In this document: positions 15,200-30,700 of the stretch, piece after piece | Layout of the letters: every line of letters starts with the position of its first letter | Position numbering within the stretch: the first letter of the stretch is position 1 | Assembly: GCA_029721435.1 (NCBI GenBank) | Contig: CM056584.1 | Coordinates: 7,026,395 to 7,090,394 of the forward strand | From: Gymnothorax reevesii | Taxonomy: Eukaryota > Chordata > Actinopteri > Anguilliformes > Muraenidae | Direction: 5' to 3' | Length of the DNA: 64,000 nucleotides | Notes under the pieces: generated by a model | Databases searched by the model: none | What the model was told of the DNA's origin: nothing | Seen by the model: only the letters and a program-made list of their open reading frames with translations | Position numbers and translations under genes: made by a program

Positions 15200-16500
15200 A
15201 AAATGGAAATTGAGTGACGTTAATGTTTAAATGCTAATGCTAACATGCTAATGCTAGCGATCTAATGTGAGTGCTAATATCTGGTCATTTTCATACTGTA
15301 CGTGTCCTCTATGATGTTAATAGGAAATCAGATGGCATTTCAGCTTAACCCTGCTTGTGTAAAATGGAAATTTAGTGACGTTAATGTTTGAATGCTAATG
15401 CTAACATGCTATTGCTAGCGATCTAATGTGAGTGCTAATATCTGGTCATTTCCATACTATACGTGTCCTCTATGATGTTAATAGGAGATCAGATGGCATT
15501 TCAGCTTAACCCTTCTTGTATAATAAAAAAATTGAGTAATGTAAATGTTTAAATGCTAATGCTAACATGCTAATGCTAGCGATCTAATGTGAGTTCTAAT
15601 ATCTGGTCATTTTCATAATATACGTGTCCTCTATGATGTTAATAGGAGATCAGATGGCATTTCAGCTTAACCCTTCTTGTGTAAAATGGAAATTGAGTGA
15701 CATTAATGTTTTAATACTAATGCTAACATGCTAATGCTAGCGATCTAATGTAAGTGCTAATATCTGGTCATTTTCATCCTGTACGTGTCCTCGATGATGG
15801 GAGTATGGGATCAGATGGCATTTCAGCTTAACCCTGATTGTGTAAAATGGAAATTGAGTGACGTTAATGTTTAAATGCTAATGCTAACATGCTAATGCTA
15901 GCGATCTAATGTGAGTGCTAATATCTGGTCATTTTCATACTGTACGTGTCCTCTATGATGTTAATAGGAAATCAGATGGCATTTCAGCTTAACCCTGCTT
16001 GTGTAAAATGGAAATTTAGTGACGTTAATGTTTGAATGCTAATGCTAACATGCTATTGCTAGCGATCTAATGTGAGTGCTAATATCTGGTCATTTCCATA
16101 CTATACGTGTCCTCTATGATGTTAATAGGAGATCAGATGGCATTTCAGCTTAACCCTTCTTGTATAATAAAAAAATTGAGTAATGTAAATGTTTAAATGC
16201 TAATGCTAACATGCTAATGCTAGCGATCTAATGTGAGTTCTAATATCTGGTCATTTTCATAATATACGTGTCCTCTATGATGATAATAGGAGATCAGATG
16301 GCATTTCAGCTTAACCCTTCTTGTGTAAAATGGAAATTGAGTGACATTATTAATACTAATGCTAACATGCTAATGCTAGCGATCTAATGTAAGTGCTAAT
16401 ATCTGGTCATTTTCATACTGTACGTGTCCTCTATGATGGGAGTATGGGATCAGATGGCATTTCAGCTTAACCCTGCTTGTGTAAAATGGAAATTGAGTGA
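15200..16500 (+). repeat. 644-bp tandem duplication (4 monomers)
   Basis: The marker AGGAAATCAG is found at 15,322 and 15,966, exactly 644 bp apart, followed by the same order of monomer variants. The second copy has a 5-bp loss near 16,346 (GACATTATTAATAC). Confidence 0.75.
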
Positions 16501-17449
16501 CGTTAATGTTTGAATGCTAATAGTAACATGCTAATGCTGGCGATCTAATATGAGTTCTAATATCTGGTCATTTTCATACCATACGTGTCCTCTATGATGT
16601 TAATAGGAGATCAGATGGCATTTAAGCTTAACTCTTCTTTTGTTAAATGGAAATTGAGTGACATTAATTTTTTAATACTAATGCTAGCATGCTAATGCTG
16701 GCGATCTGATGTGAGTGCTAATATCTGGTCATTTTCATACTGTACGTGTCCTCTATGATGGGAGTATGGGATCAGATGGCATTTCAGCTTGACCCTGCTT
16801 GTGTAAAATGGAAATTGAGTGACGTTAATGTTTGAATACTAATGCTAACATGCTAATGCTAGCAATCTAATGTGAGTGCTAATATCTGGTCATTTTCATA
16901 CTGTACGTGTCCTCTATGATGGGAGTATGGGATCAGATGGCATTTCAGCTTAACCCTGCTTGTGTAAAATGGAAATTGAGTGACGTTAATGTTTGAATGC
17001 TAATGCTAACATGCTAATGCCAGCGATCTTATGTGAGTTCTAATATCTGGTCATTTTCATACCATACGTGTCCTCTATGATGTTAATAGGAGATCAGATG
17101 GCATTTCAGCTTAACCCTGCTTGTGTACAATGGAAATTTAGTGACGTTAATGTTTGAATGCTAATGCTAACATGCTACTGCTAGCGATCTAATGTGAGTG
17201 CTAATATCTGGTCATTTTCATACTACACGTGTCCTCTATGATGTTAATAGGAGTTCAGATGGCATTTCAGCTTAACCCTTCTTGTTTAAAATGGAAATTG
17301 AGTGATGTTAATGTTTAAATGCTAATGCTAACATGCTAATGCTAGCGCTCTAATGTGAGTGCTAATATGTGGTCATTTTCATACTGTACGTGTCCTCTAT
17401 GATGGGAATATGGGATCAGATGGCATTTCAGCTTAACCCTGTTTGTGTA

Positions 17450-18740
17450 AAATGGAAATTGAGTGACGTTAATGTTTAAATGCTAATGCTAACATGCTAA
17501 TGCTAGGGCTCTAATGTGAGTGCTAATATCTGGTCATTTTCATACTGTACGTGTCCTCTATGATGTTAATAGGAAATCAGATGGCATTTCAGCTTAACCC
17601 TGCTTGTGTAAAATGGAAATTTAGTGACGTTAATGTTTGAATGCTAATGCTAACATGCTATTGCTAGCGATCTAATGTGAGTGCTAATATCTGGTCATTT
17701 CCATACTATACGTGTCCTCTATGATGTTAATAGGAGATCAGATGGCATTTCAGCTTAACCCTTCTTGTATAATAAAAAAATTGAGTAATGTAAATGTTTA
17801 AATGCTAATGCTAACATGCTAATGCTAGCGATCTAATGTGAGTTCTAATATCTGGTCATTTTCATAATATACGTGTCCTCTATGATGTTAATAGGAGATC
17901 AGATGGCATTTCAGCTTAACCCTTCTTGTGTAAAATGGAAATTGAGTGACATTAATGTTTTAATACTAATGCTAACATGCTAATGCTAGCGATCTAATGT
18001 AAGTGCTAATATCTGGTCATTTTCATACTGTACGTGTCCTCTATGATGGGAGGATGGGATCAGATGGCATTTCAGCTTAACCCTGTTTGTGTAAAATGGA
18101 AATTGAGTGACGTTAATGTTTAAATGCTAATGCTAACATGCTAATGCTAGCGATCTAATGTGAGTGCTAATATCTGGTCATTTCTATACTGTACGTGTCC
18201 TCTATGATGTTAATAGGAAATCAGATGGCATTTCAGCTTAACCCTGCTTGTGTAAAATGGAAATTTAGTGACGTTAATGTTTGAATGCTAATGCTAACAT
18301 GCTATTGCTAGCGATCTAATGTGAGTGCTAATATCTGGTCATTTCCATACTATACTTGTCCTCTATGATGTTAATAGGAGATCAGATGGCATTTCAGCTT
18401 AACCCTTCTTGTATTATAAAAAAATTGAGTAATGTAAATGTTTAAATGCTAATGCTAACATGCTAATGCTAGCGATCTAATGTGAGTTCTAATATCTGGT
18501 CATTTTCATAATATACGTGTCCTCTATGATGATAATAGGAGATCAGATGGCATTTCAGCTTAACCCTTCTTGTGTAAAATGGAAATTGAGTGACATTAAT
18601 GTTTAAATGCTAATGCTAACATGCTAATGCTAGCGATCTAATGTGAGTTCTAATATCTGGTCATTTTCATACTGTTCGTGTCCTCTATGATGGGAGTATG
18701 GGATCAGATGGCATTTCAGCTTAACCCTGCTTGTGTAAAA
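17450..18740 (+). repeat. Second 644-bp tandem duplication
   Basis: The same marker (AGGAAATCAG) occurs at 17,571 and 18,215, again 644 bp apart. The block lies 2,249 bp from the pair at 15.3-16.0 kb, which is 14 monomers less the 5-bp loss. The whole segment was therefore duplicated as well as its parts. Confidence 0.75.
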
Positions 18741-21700
18741 TAGAAATTGAGTGACGTTAATGTTTGAATGCTAATGCTAACATGCTAATGCTAGCGATCT
18801 AATGTGAGTGCTAATATCTGGTCATTTTCATACTGTAAGTGTCCTCTATGATGTTAGTATGAGATCAGATGGCATTTCTCCTTCACCCTTCTTGTATTAT
18901 GAGCAAATTGAGTAATGTTAATGTTTCAATGCTAATGCTAACATGCTGATGCTAACATGCTAATGCTAGCGATCTAATGTGAGTGCTAATATCTGGTCAT
19001 TTTCATACTTTACGTGTCCTCTATGATGTTAATTGGAGATCAGATGGCATTTCAGCTTAACCCTTCTTGTATAATAAAAAAATTGAGTCATGTTAATGTT
19101 TAAATGCTAAGGCTAACATGCTAATGCTAGCGATCTATTGTGAGTTCTAATATCTGGTCATTTTCATACTATTCGTGTCCTTTATGATGTTAATAGGAGA
19201 TCAGATGGCATTTCAGCTTAACCCTTCTTGTTTAAAATGGAAATTGAGTGATGTTAATGTTAAATTCTAATTCTAACATGCTAATGCTAGCGCTCTAATG
19301 TGAGTGCTAATATGTGGTCATTTTCATACTGTACGTGTCCTCTATGATGGGAATATGGGATCAGATGGCATTTCAGCTTAACCCTGTTTGTGTAAAATGG
19401 AAATTGAGTGACGTTAATGTTTAAATGCTAATGCTAACATGCTAATGCTAGCGATCTAATGTGAGTGCTAATATCTTGTCATTTTCATACTGTACGTGTC
19501 TTCTATGATGTTAATAGGAGATCAGATGGCATTTCAGCTTCACCCTGCTTGTGTAAAATGGAAATTTAGTGACGTAAATGTTTGAATGCTAATGCTAACA
19601 TGCTAATGCTAGCGATCTAATGTGAGTGCTAATATCCGGTCATTTTCATACTATACGTGTCCTCTATGATGTTAATAGGAGATCAGATGGCATTTCAACT
19701 TAACCCTTCTTGTGTAAAATGGAAATTGAGTGATGTTAATGTTTAAATGCTAATGCTAACATGCTAATGCTAGCGCTTTAATGTGAGTGCTAATATCTGG
19801 TCATTTTCATACTGTACGTGTCCTCTATGATGGGAATATGGGATCAGATGGCATTTCAGCATAACCCTGCTTGTGTAAAATAAAAATGGAGTGACGTTAA
19901 TGTTTGAATGCTAATGCTAACATGCTAATGCTAGCAGTCTAATGTGAGTGCTAATATCTGGTCATTTTCATACTGTACGTGTCCTCTATGATGGGAGTAT
20001 GGGATCAGATGGCATTTCAGCTTAACCCTGCTTGTGTAAAATAGAAATTGAGTGACGTTAGTGTTTGAATGCTAATGCTAATATGCTAATGCTAGCGATC
20101 AAATGTGAGTGCTAATATCTGGTCATTTTCATACTGTAAGTGTCCTCTATGATGTTAGTATGAGATCAGATGGCATTTCTCCTTCAACCTTCTTGTATTA
20201 TAAGCAAATTGAGAAATGATAATGTTTCAATGCTAATGCTAACATGCTAATGCTAACATGCTGATGCCAACATGCTAATGGTAGCAATCTAATGTGAGTG
20301 CTAATACCTGGTCATTTTCATACTGTACATGTCTTCTATGATGGGAGTATGGGATCAGATGGCATTTCAGCTTAACCCTGCTGTTGTAAAATGGAAATTG
20401 AGTGACGTTAATGTTTGAATGCTAATGCTAACATGCTAATGCTAGCGATCTAATGTGAGTGCTGATATCTGGTCATTTTCATGCTGTACGTGTCCTCTAT
20501 GATGTTAATAGGAGATCAGATGGCGTTTCAGCTTAACCCTTCTTGTATAATAAAAAAATTGAGTAATGTTAATGTTTAAATGCTAATGCTAACATGCTAA
20601 TGCTAGCGATCTAATGTGAGTTCTAATATCTGGTCAATTTCATACTATACGTGTCCTCTATGATGTTAATAGGAGATCAGATGGCATTTCAGCTTAACCC
20701 TTCTTGTGTAAAATGGAAATTGAGTGACATTAATGTTTTAATACTAATGCTAACATGCTAATGCTAGCGATCTAATGTGAGTGCTAATATCTGGTCATTT
20801 TCATACTGTACGTGTCCTCTATGATGGGAGTATGGGATCAGATGGCATTTCTGCTTAACCCTGCTTGTGTAAAATGGAAATTGAGTGACGTTAATGTTTG
20901 AATGCTAATGCTAACATGCTAATGCTTGCAATCTAATGTGAGTGCTAATATCTGGTCATTTTCATACTGTACGTGTCCTCTATGAAGGGAGTATGGGATC
21001 AGATGGCATTTCAGCTTCACCCTGCTTGTGTAAAATAGAAATTGAGTGACGTTAATGTTTAAATGCTAATGCTAACATGCTAATGCTAGCGATCTAATGT
21101 GAGTTCTAATATCTGTTCATTTTCATACTATACGTGTCCTCTATGATGTTAATAGGAGATCAGATGACATTTCAGCATAACCCTGTTTGTGTTAAATGGA
21201 AATTGAGTGACGTTAATGTTTAAATGCTAATGCTAACATGCTAATATTAGCGATCTAATGTGAGTGCTAATATCTGGTCATTTTCATACTGTACGTGTCC
21301 TCTATGATGTTAATAGGAGATCAGATGGCATTTCAGCTTAACCCTTCTTGTATAATAAAAAAATTGAGTAATGTTCATGTTTAAATGCTAATGCTAACAT
21401 GCTAATGCTAGCGATCTAATGTCAGTTCTAATATCTGGTCATTTCCATACTTTACGTGTCCTCTATGATGTTAATAGGAGATCAGATGACATTTCAGCTT
21501 AACCCTTCTTGTGGAAAATGGAAATTGAGTGACATTAATTTTTTAATACTAATGCTAACATGCTAATGCTAGCGATCTAATGTAAGTGCTAATATCTGGT
21601 CATTTTCATACTGTACGTGTCCTCTATGATGGGAGTATGGGATCAGATGGCATTTCAGCTTAACCCTGCTTGTGTAAAATGGAAATTGAGTGAAGTTAAT

Positions 21701-24700
21701 GTTTGAATACTAATGCTAACATGCTAATGCTAGCAATCTAATGTGAGTGCTAATATCTGGTTATTTTCATACTGTACGTGTCCTCTATGATGGGGGTATG
21801 GGATCAGATGGCATTTCAGCTTAACCCTGCTTGTGTAAAATAGAAATTGAGTGACGTTAATGTTTGAATGCTAATGCTAACATGCTAATGTTAGCGATCT
21901 AATGTGAGTGCTAATATCTGGTCATTTTCATACTGTAAGTGTCCTCTATGATGTTAATATGAGATCAGATGGCATTTCTCCTTCATCCTTCTTGTATTAT
22001 AAGCAAATTGAGTAATGTTAATGTTTCAATGCTAATGCTAACATGCTTATGCTAGCGATATAATGTGAGTGCTAATACCTGGTCATTTTCATACTGTACA
22101 TGTCCTCTATGATGTTAATAGGAGATCAGATGGCATTTCAGCTTAACCCTTCTTGTTTAAAATTGAAATTGAGTGATTTTAATGTTTAAATGCTAATGCT
22201 AACATGCTAATGCTAGCGATCTAATGTGAGTGCTAATATCTGGTCATTTTTATACTGTACGTGTCCTCTATGATGTTAATAGGAAATCAGATGGCATTTC
22301 AGCTTAACCCTTTTTGTGTAAAATGGAAATTGAGTGACATTAATGTCTTAATACTAATGCTAACATGCTAATGCTAGCGATCTAATGTGAGTGCTAATAT
22401 CTGGTCATTGTCATACTATACGTGTCCTCTATGATGTTAATAGGAGATCAGATGGCATTTCAGCTTAACCCTTCTTGTATAATAAAAAAATTGAGTAATG
22501 TTAATGTTTAAATGCTAATGCTAACATGCTAATGCTAGCAATCTAATGTGAGTTCTAATATCTGTTCATTTTCATACTATACGTGTCCTCTATGATGTTA
22601 ATAGGAGATCAGATGACATTTCAGCATAACCCTGTTTGTGTAAAATGGAAATTGAGTGATGTTAATGTTTAAATGCTTATGCTAACATGCTAATATTAGC
22701 GATCTAATGTGAGTGCTAATATCTGGTCATTTTCATACTGTACGTGTCCTCTATGATGTTAATAGGAGATCAGATGGCATTTCAGCTTAACCCTTCTTGT
22801 ATAATAAAAAAATTGAGTAATGTTAATGTTTAAATGCTAATGCTAACATGCTAATGCTAGCAATCTAATGTGAGTTCTAATATCTGGTCATTTCCATACT
22901 CTACGTGTCCTCTATGATGTTAATAGGAGATCAGATGGCATTTCAGCTTAACCCTTCTTGTGTAAAATGGAAATTGAGTGACATTAATGTTTTAATACTA
23001 ATGCTAACATGCTAATGCTAGCGATCTAATGTGAGTGCTAATATCTGGTCATTTTCATACTGTACGTGTCCTCTATGATGGGAGTATGGGATCAGATGGC
23101 ATTTTAGCTAAACCCTGCTTGTGTAAAATGGAAATTGAGTGAAGTTAATGTTTGAATACTAATGCTAACATGCTAATGCTAGCAATCTAATGTGAGTGCT
23201 AATACCTGGTCATTTTCATACTGTACATGTCTTCTATGATGGGAGTATGGGATCAGACGGCATTTCAGCTTAACCCTTCTTGTGTAAAATGGAAATTGAG
23301 TGATGTTAATGTTTAAATGCTAATGCTAACATGCTGATGCTAGCGCTCTAATGTGAGTGCTAATATCTGGTCATTTTCATACTGTACGTGTCCTCTATGA
23401 TGGGAATATGGGATCAGATGGCATTTCAGCATAACCCTGTTTGTGCTAAATGGAAATTGAGTGACGTTAATGTTTCAATGCTAATGCTAACATGCTAATG
23501 CTAGCGATCTAATGTGAGTGCTAATATCTGGTCATTTTCATACTGTACGTGTCCTCTATGATGTTAATTGGAGATCAGATGGCATTTCAGCTTAACCCCT
23601 CTTGTATAATAAAAAAATTGAATAATGTTAATGTTTAAATGCTAATGCTAACATGCTACTGCTAGCGATCTAATGTGAGTGCTAATATCTGGTCATTTTC
23701 ATACTACACGTGTCCTCTATGATGTTAATAGGAGTTCAGATGGCATTTCAGCTTAACCCTTCTTGTTTAAAATGGAAATTGAGTGACGTTAATGTTTGAA
23801 TGCTAATGCTAACATGCTTATGTTAGCGATCTAATGTGAGTGCTAATATCTGGTCATTTTCATACTGTAAGTGTCCTCTATGATGGGAATATGGGATCAG
23901 ATGGCATTTCAGCTTAACCCTGTTTGTGTAAAATGGAAATTGAGTGACGTGAATGTTTGAATGCTAATGCTAACATGCTAATGCTAGCGATCAAATGTGA
24001 GTGCTAATATCTGGTCATTTTCATACTGTAAGTGTCCTCTATGATGTTAGTATGAGATCAGATGGCATTTTTCCTTCAACCTTCTTGTATTATAAGCAAA
24101 TTGAGAAATGTTAATGTTTCAATGCTAATGCTAACATGCTGATGCCAACATGCTAATGCTAGCAATCTAATGTGAGTGCTAATACCTGGTCATTTTCATA
24201 CTGTACATGTCTTCTATGATGGGAGTATGGGATCAGATGGCATTTCACCTTTACCCTGCTTTTGTAAAATGGAAATTGAGTGACGTTAATGTTTGAATGC
24301 TAATGCTAACATGCTAATGCTAGCGATCTAATGTGAGTGCTAATACCTGGTCATTTTCATACTGTACATGTCCTCTATGATGGGAGTATGAGATCAGATG
24401 GCTTTTCAGCTTAACCCTCCTTGTGTAGAATGGAAATTGAGTGATGTTAATGTTTGAATGCAAATGGTAACATGCTAATGCTGGCGATCTAATATGAGTT
24501 CTAATATCTGGTCATTTTCATACCATACGTGTCCTCTATGATGTTAAAAGGAGATCAGATGGCATTTCAGCTTAACCCTGATTGTGTACAATGGAAATTT
24601 AGCGATGTTAATCTTTGAATACTAATGCTAACATGCTAATGCTAGCGATCTAATGTGAGTGCTAATATCTGGTCATTTTCATACTGTGCGTGTCCTCTAT

Positions 24701-27700
24701 GATGTTAATATGAGATCAGATGGCATTTCTCCTTCACCCTTCTTGTATTATGAGCAAATTGAGTAATGTTAATGTTTCAATGCTAATGCTTACATGCTGA
24801 TGCTAACATGCTAATGCTAGCGATCTAATGTGAGTGCTAATATCTGGTCATTTTCATACTGTACGTGTCCTCTATGATGTTAATAGAAGATCAGATGATA
24901 TTTCAGCTTAACCCTTCTTGTATAATAAAAAAATTGAGTAATGTTAATGTTAAAATGCTAATGCTAACATGCTAATGCTAGCGCTCTAATGTCAGTTCTA
25001 ATATCTGGTCATTTCCATACCCTACGTGTCGTCTATAATGTTAATAGGAGATCAGATGGCATTTCAGCTTAACCCTTCTTGTGTAAAATGGAAATTGAGT
25101 GACATTAATGTTTTAATACTAATGCTAACATGCTAATGCTAGCGATCTAATGTAAGTGCTAATATCTGGTCATTTTCATACTGTACGTGTTCTCTATGAT
25201 GGGAGTATGGGATCAGATGGCATTTCAGCTTAACCCTGCTTGTGTAAAATGGAAATTGAGTGAAGTTAATGTTTGAATACTAATGCTAACATGCTAATGC
25301 TAGCAATCTAATGTGATTGCTAATATCTGGTCATTTTCATACTATACGTGTCCTCTATAATGTTAATAGGAGATCAGATGGCATTTCAGCTTAACCCTTC
25401 TTGTGTAAAATGGAAATTGAGTGACATTAATGTTTTAATACTAATGCTAACATGCTAATGCTAGCGATCTAATGTGAGTGCTAATATCTGGTCATTTTCA
25501 TACTGTAAGTGTCCTCTAAGATGTTAGTATGAGATCAGATGGCATTTCTCCTTCACCTTTCTTGTATTATAAGCAAATTGAGTAATGTTAATGTTTCAAT
25601 GCTAATGCTAACATGCTCATTCTAACATGCTAATGCTAGCAATCTAATGTGAGTGCTAATACCTGGTCATTTTCATACTGTACATGTCTTCTATGATGGG
25701 AGTATGGGATCAGATGGCATTTCAGCTTAACCCTTCTTGTGTAAAATGGAAATTGAGTGATGTTAATGTTTAAATGCTAATGCTAACATGCTGATGCTAG
25801 CGCTCTAATGTGAGTGCTAATATCTGGTCATTTTCATACTGTACGTGTCCTTTATGATGGGAATATGGGATCAGATGGCATTTCAGCATAACCCTGTTTG
25901 TGCTAAATGGAAATTGAGTGACGTTAATGTTTAAATGCTAATGCTGACATGCTAATGCTAGCGATCTAATGTGAGTGCTAATATCTGGTCATTTTCATAC
26001 TGTACGTGTCCTCTATGATGTTAATAGGAGATCAGATGGCATTTCAGCTTAACCCTTCTTGTATAATAAAAAAATTGAGTAATGTTAATGTTTAAATGCT
26101 AATGCTAACATGCTAATGCTAGCGATCTAATGTGAGTTCTAATATCTGGTCATTTTCATACTATACGTGTCATCTATGATGTTAATAGGAGATCAGATGG
26201 CATTTCAGCTTAACCCTTCTTTTGTAAAATGGAAATTGAGTGACATTAATGTTTTAATACTGATGCTAGCATGCTAATGCTAGCGATCTAATGTGAGTGC
26301 TAATATCTGGTCATTTTCATACTGTACGTGTCCTCTATGATGGGAGTATGGGATCAGATGGCATTTCAGCTTAACCCTGCTTGTGTAAAATCGAAATTGA
26401 GTGACGTTAATGTTTGAATACTAATGCTAACATGCTAATGCTAGCAATCTAATGTGAGTGCTAATATCTGGTCATTTTCATACTGTACGTGTCCTCTATG
26501 ATGTTAAAATGAGATCAGATGGCATTTCTCCTTCACCCTTCTTGTATTATGAGCAAATTGAGTAATGTTAATGTTTCAATGCTAATGCTTACATGCTGAT
26601 GCTAACATGCTAATGCTAGCGATCTAATGTGAGTGCTAATATCTGGTCATTTTCATACTGTACGTGTCCTCTATGATGTTAATTGGAGATCAGATGGCAT
26701 TTCAGCTTAAACCTTCTTGTATAATAAAAAAATTGAGTAATGTTAATGTTTAAATGCTAATGCTAACATGCTAATGCTAGCGATCTAATGTGAGTTCTAA
26801 TATCTGGTCATTTTCATACTATACGTGTCCTCTATAATGTTAATAGGAGATCAGATTGCATTTCAGCTTAACCCTTCTTGTGTAAAATGGAAATTGAGTG
26901 ACATTAATGTTTTAATACTAATGCTAACATGCTAATGCTAGCGATCTAATGTGAGTGCTAATATCTGGTCATTTTCATACTGTACGTGTCCTCTATGATG
27001 GGAGTATTGGATCAGATGGCATTTCAGCTTAACCCTGCTTGTGTGAAATAAAAATTGAGTGACGTTAATGTTTCAATGCTAATGCTAACATGCTAATGCT
27101 AGCGATCTAATGTGAGAGCTAATATCTGGTCATTTTCATACTGTAAATGTCCTCTATGATGTTAGTATGAGATCAGATGGCATTTCTCCTTCACCCTTCT
27201 TGTATTATAAGCAAATTGAGTAATGTTAATGTTTCAATGCTAATGCTAACATGCTGATGCTAACATGCTAATGCTAGCAATCTAATGTGAGTGCTAATAC
27301 CTGGTCATTTTCATACTGTACATGTCTTCTATGATGGGAGTATGGGATCAGATGGCATTTCAGCTTAACCTTGCTTCTGTAAAATGGAAATTGAGTGACG
27401 TTAATGTTTGAATGCTAATGCTAACATGCTAATGCTAGTGATCTAATGTGAGTGCTAATACCTGGTCATTTTCATACTGTACATGTCCTCTATGATGGGA
27501 GTATGAGATCAGATGGCTTTTCAGCTTAACCCTGCTTGTGTAAAATGGAAATTGAGTGACGTTAATGTTTGAATGCTAATGCTAACATGCTAATGCCAGC
27601 GATCTTATTTGAGTTCTAATATCTGGTCATTTTCATACCATACGTGTCCTCTATGATGTTAATCGGAGATCAGATGGCATTTCAGCTTAACCCTGCTTGT

Positions 27701-30700
27701 GTACAATGGAAATTTAGCGACGTTAATGTTTGAATGCTAATGCTAACATGCTAATGCTAGCGATCTAATGTGAGTGCTAATATCTAATCATTTTCATACT
27801 ACACGTGTCCTCTATGATGTTAATAGGAGTTCAGATGGCATTTCAGCTTAACCCTGCTTGTGTACAATGGAAATTTAGTGACGTTAATGTTTGAATGCTA
27901 ATGCTAACATGCTAATGCTAGCGCTCTAATGTGAGTGCTAATATGTGGTCATTTTCATACTGTACGTGTCCTCTATGATGGGAATATGGGATCAGATGGC
28001 ATTTCAGCTTAACCCTGTTTGTGTAAAATGGAAATTGAGTGACGTTAATGTTTAAATGCTAATGCTAACATGCTAATGCTAGCGATCTAATGTGAGTGCT
28101 AATATCTGGTCATTTTCATACTGTACGTGTCCTCTATGATGTTAATAGGAGATCAGATGGCATTTCAGCTTAACCCTGCTTGTGTAAAATGGAAATTTAG
28201 TGACGTTAATTTTTGAATGCTAATGCTAACATGCTAATGCTAGCGATCTAATGTGAGTGCTAATATCTGGTCATTTCCATACTATACGTGTCCTCTATGA
28301 TGTTAATAGGAGATCAGATGGCATTTCAGCTTAACCCTTCTTGTATAATAAAAAAATTGAGTAATGTAAATGTTTAAATGCTAATGCTAACATGCTAATG
28401 CTAGCGATATAATGTGAGTTCTAATATCTGGTCATTTTCATAATATACGTGTCCTCTATGATGTTAATAGGAGATCAGATGGCATTTCAGCTTAACACTT
28501 CTTGTGTAAAATGGAAATTGAGTGACATAAATGTTTTAATGCTAATGCTAACATGCTAATGCTAGCGCTCTAATGTGAGTGCTAATACCTGGTCATTTTC
28601 ATACTGTTCATGTCCTCTATGATGGGAGTATGAGATCAGATGGCTTTTCAGCTTAACCCTGCTTGTGTAAAATGGAAATTGAGTGACGTAAATGTTTGAA
28701 TGCTAATGGTAACATGCTAATGCTGGCGATCTCATATGAGTTCTAATATCTGGTCATTTTCATACCATACGTGTCCTCTATGATGTTAATAGGAGATCAG
28801 ATGGCATTTAAGCTTAACTCTTCTTTTGTTAAATGGAAATTGAGTGACATTAATGTTTTAATACTAATGCTAGCATACTAATGCTGGCGATCTAATGTGA
28901 GTGCTAATATCTGGTCATTTTCATACTGTACGTGTCCTCTATGATGGGAGTATGGGATCAGATGGCATTTCAGCTTAACCCTGCTTGTGTAAAATGGAAA
29001 TTGAGTGACGTTAATGTTTGAATACTAATGCTAACATGCTAATATTAGCAATCTAATGTGAGTGCTAATATCTGGTCATTTTCATACTGTACGTGTCCTC
29101 TATGATGGGAGTATGGGATCAGATGGCATTTCAGCTTAACCCTGCTTGTGTAAAATAGAAATTGAGTGACGTTAATGTTTGTATGCTAATGCTAACATGC
29201 TAATGCTAGCGATCTAATGTGAGTGCTAATATCTGGTCATTTTCATACTGTAAGTTTCCTCTATGATGTTAGTATGAGATCAGATGGCATTTCTCCTTCA
29301 CCCTTCTTGTATTATGAGCAAATTGAGTAATGTTAATGTTTCAATGCTAATGCTAACATGCTGATGCTAACATGCTAATGCTAGCAATCTAATGTGAGTG
29401 CTAATATCTGGTCATTTTCATACTTTACGTGTCCTCTATGATGTTAATTGGAGATCAGATGGCATTTCAGCTTAACCCTTCTTGTATAATAAAAAAATTG
29501 AGTAATGTTAATGTTTAAATGCTAATGCTAACATGCTAATGCTAGCGATCTAATGTGAGTTCTAATATCTGGTCATTTTCATACTATACGTGTCCTCTAT
29601 AATGTTAATAGGAGATCAGATGGCATTTCAGCTTAACCCTGCTTGTGTAAAATGGAAATTGAGTGACGTTAATGTTTGAATACTAATGCTAACATGCTAA
29701 TATTAGCAATCTAATGTGAGTGCTAATATCTGGTCATTTTCATACTGTACGTGTCCTCTATGATGGGAGTATTGGATCAGATGGCATTTCAGCTTAACCT
29801 TGCTTGTGTAAAATGGAAATTGAGTGACGTAAATGTTTGAATGCTAATGCTAACATGCTAATGCTAGTGATCTAATGTGAGTGCTAATAGCTGGTCATTT
29901 TCATACTGTTAGTGTCCTCTATGATGTTAGTATGAGATCAGATGGCATTTCTCCTTCACCCTTCTTGTATTATAAGCAAATTGAGTAATGTTAATGTTTC
30001 AATGCTAATGCTAACATGCTGATGCAAACATGCTAATGCTAGCAATCTAATGTGAGTGCTAATACCTGGTCATTTCATACTGTACATGTCTTCTATGATG
30101 GGAGTATGGGATCAGATGGCATTTCAGCTTAACCTTGCTTGTGTAAAATGGAAATTGAGTGACGTTAATGTTTGAATGCTAATGCTAACATGCTAATGCT
30201 AGTGATCTAATGTGAGTGCTAATAGCTGGTCATTTTCATACTGTACATGTCCTCTATGATGGGAGTATGAGATCAGATGGCTTTTCAGCTTGTCCCTGCT
30301 TGTGTAAAATGGAAATTGAGTGACGTTAATGTTTGAATGCTAATGCTAACATGCTAATGCTAGCAATTTAATGTGAGTTCTAATATCTGGTCATTTTCAT
30401 ACCATACGTTTCCTCTATGATGTTAATAGGAGATCAGATGGCATTTCAGCTTAACCCTGCTTGTGTACAATGGAAATTTAGTGACGTTAATGTTTGAATG
30501 CTAATGCTAACATGCTAATGCTAGCGATCTAATGTGAGTGCTTATATCTGGTCATTTTCATACTACACGTGTCCTCTATGATATTAATAGGAGTTCAGAT
30601 GGCATTTCAGCTTAACCCTTCTTGTTTAAAATGGAAATTGAGTGATGTTAATGTTTAAATGCTAATGCTAACATGCTAATGCTAGCGCTCTAATGTGAGT

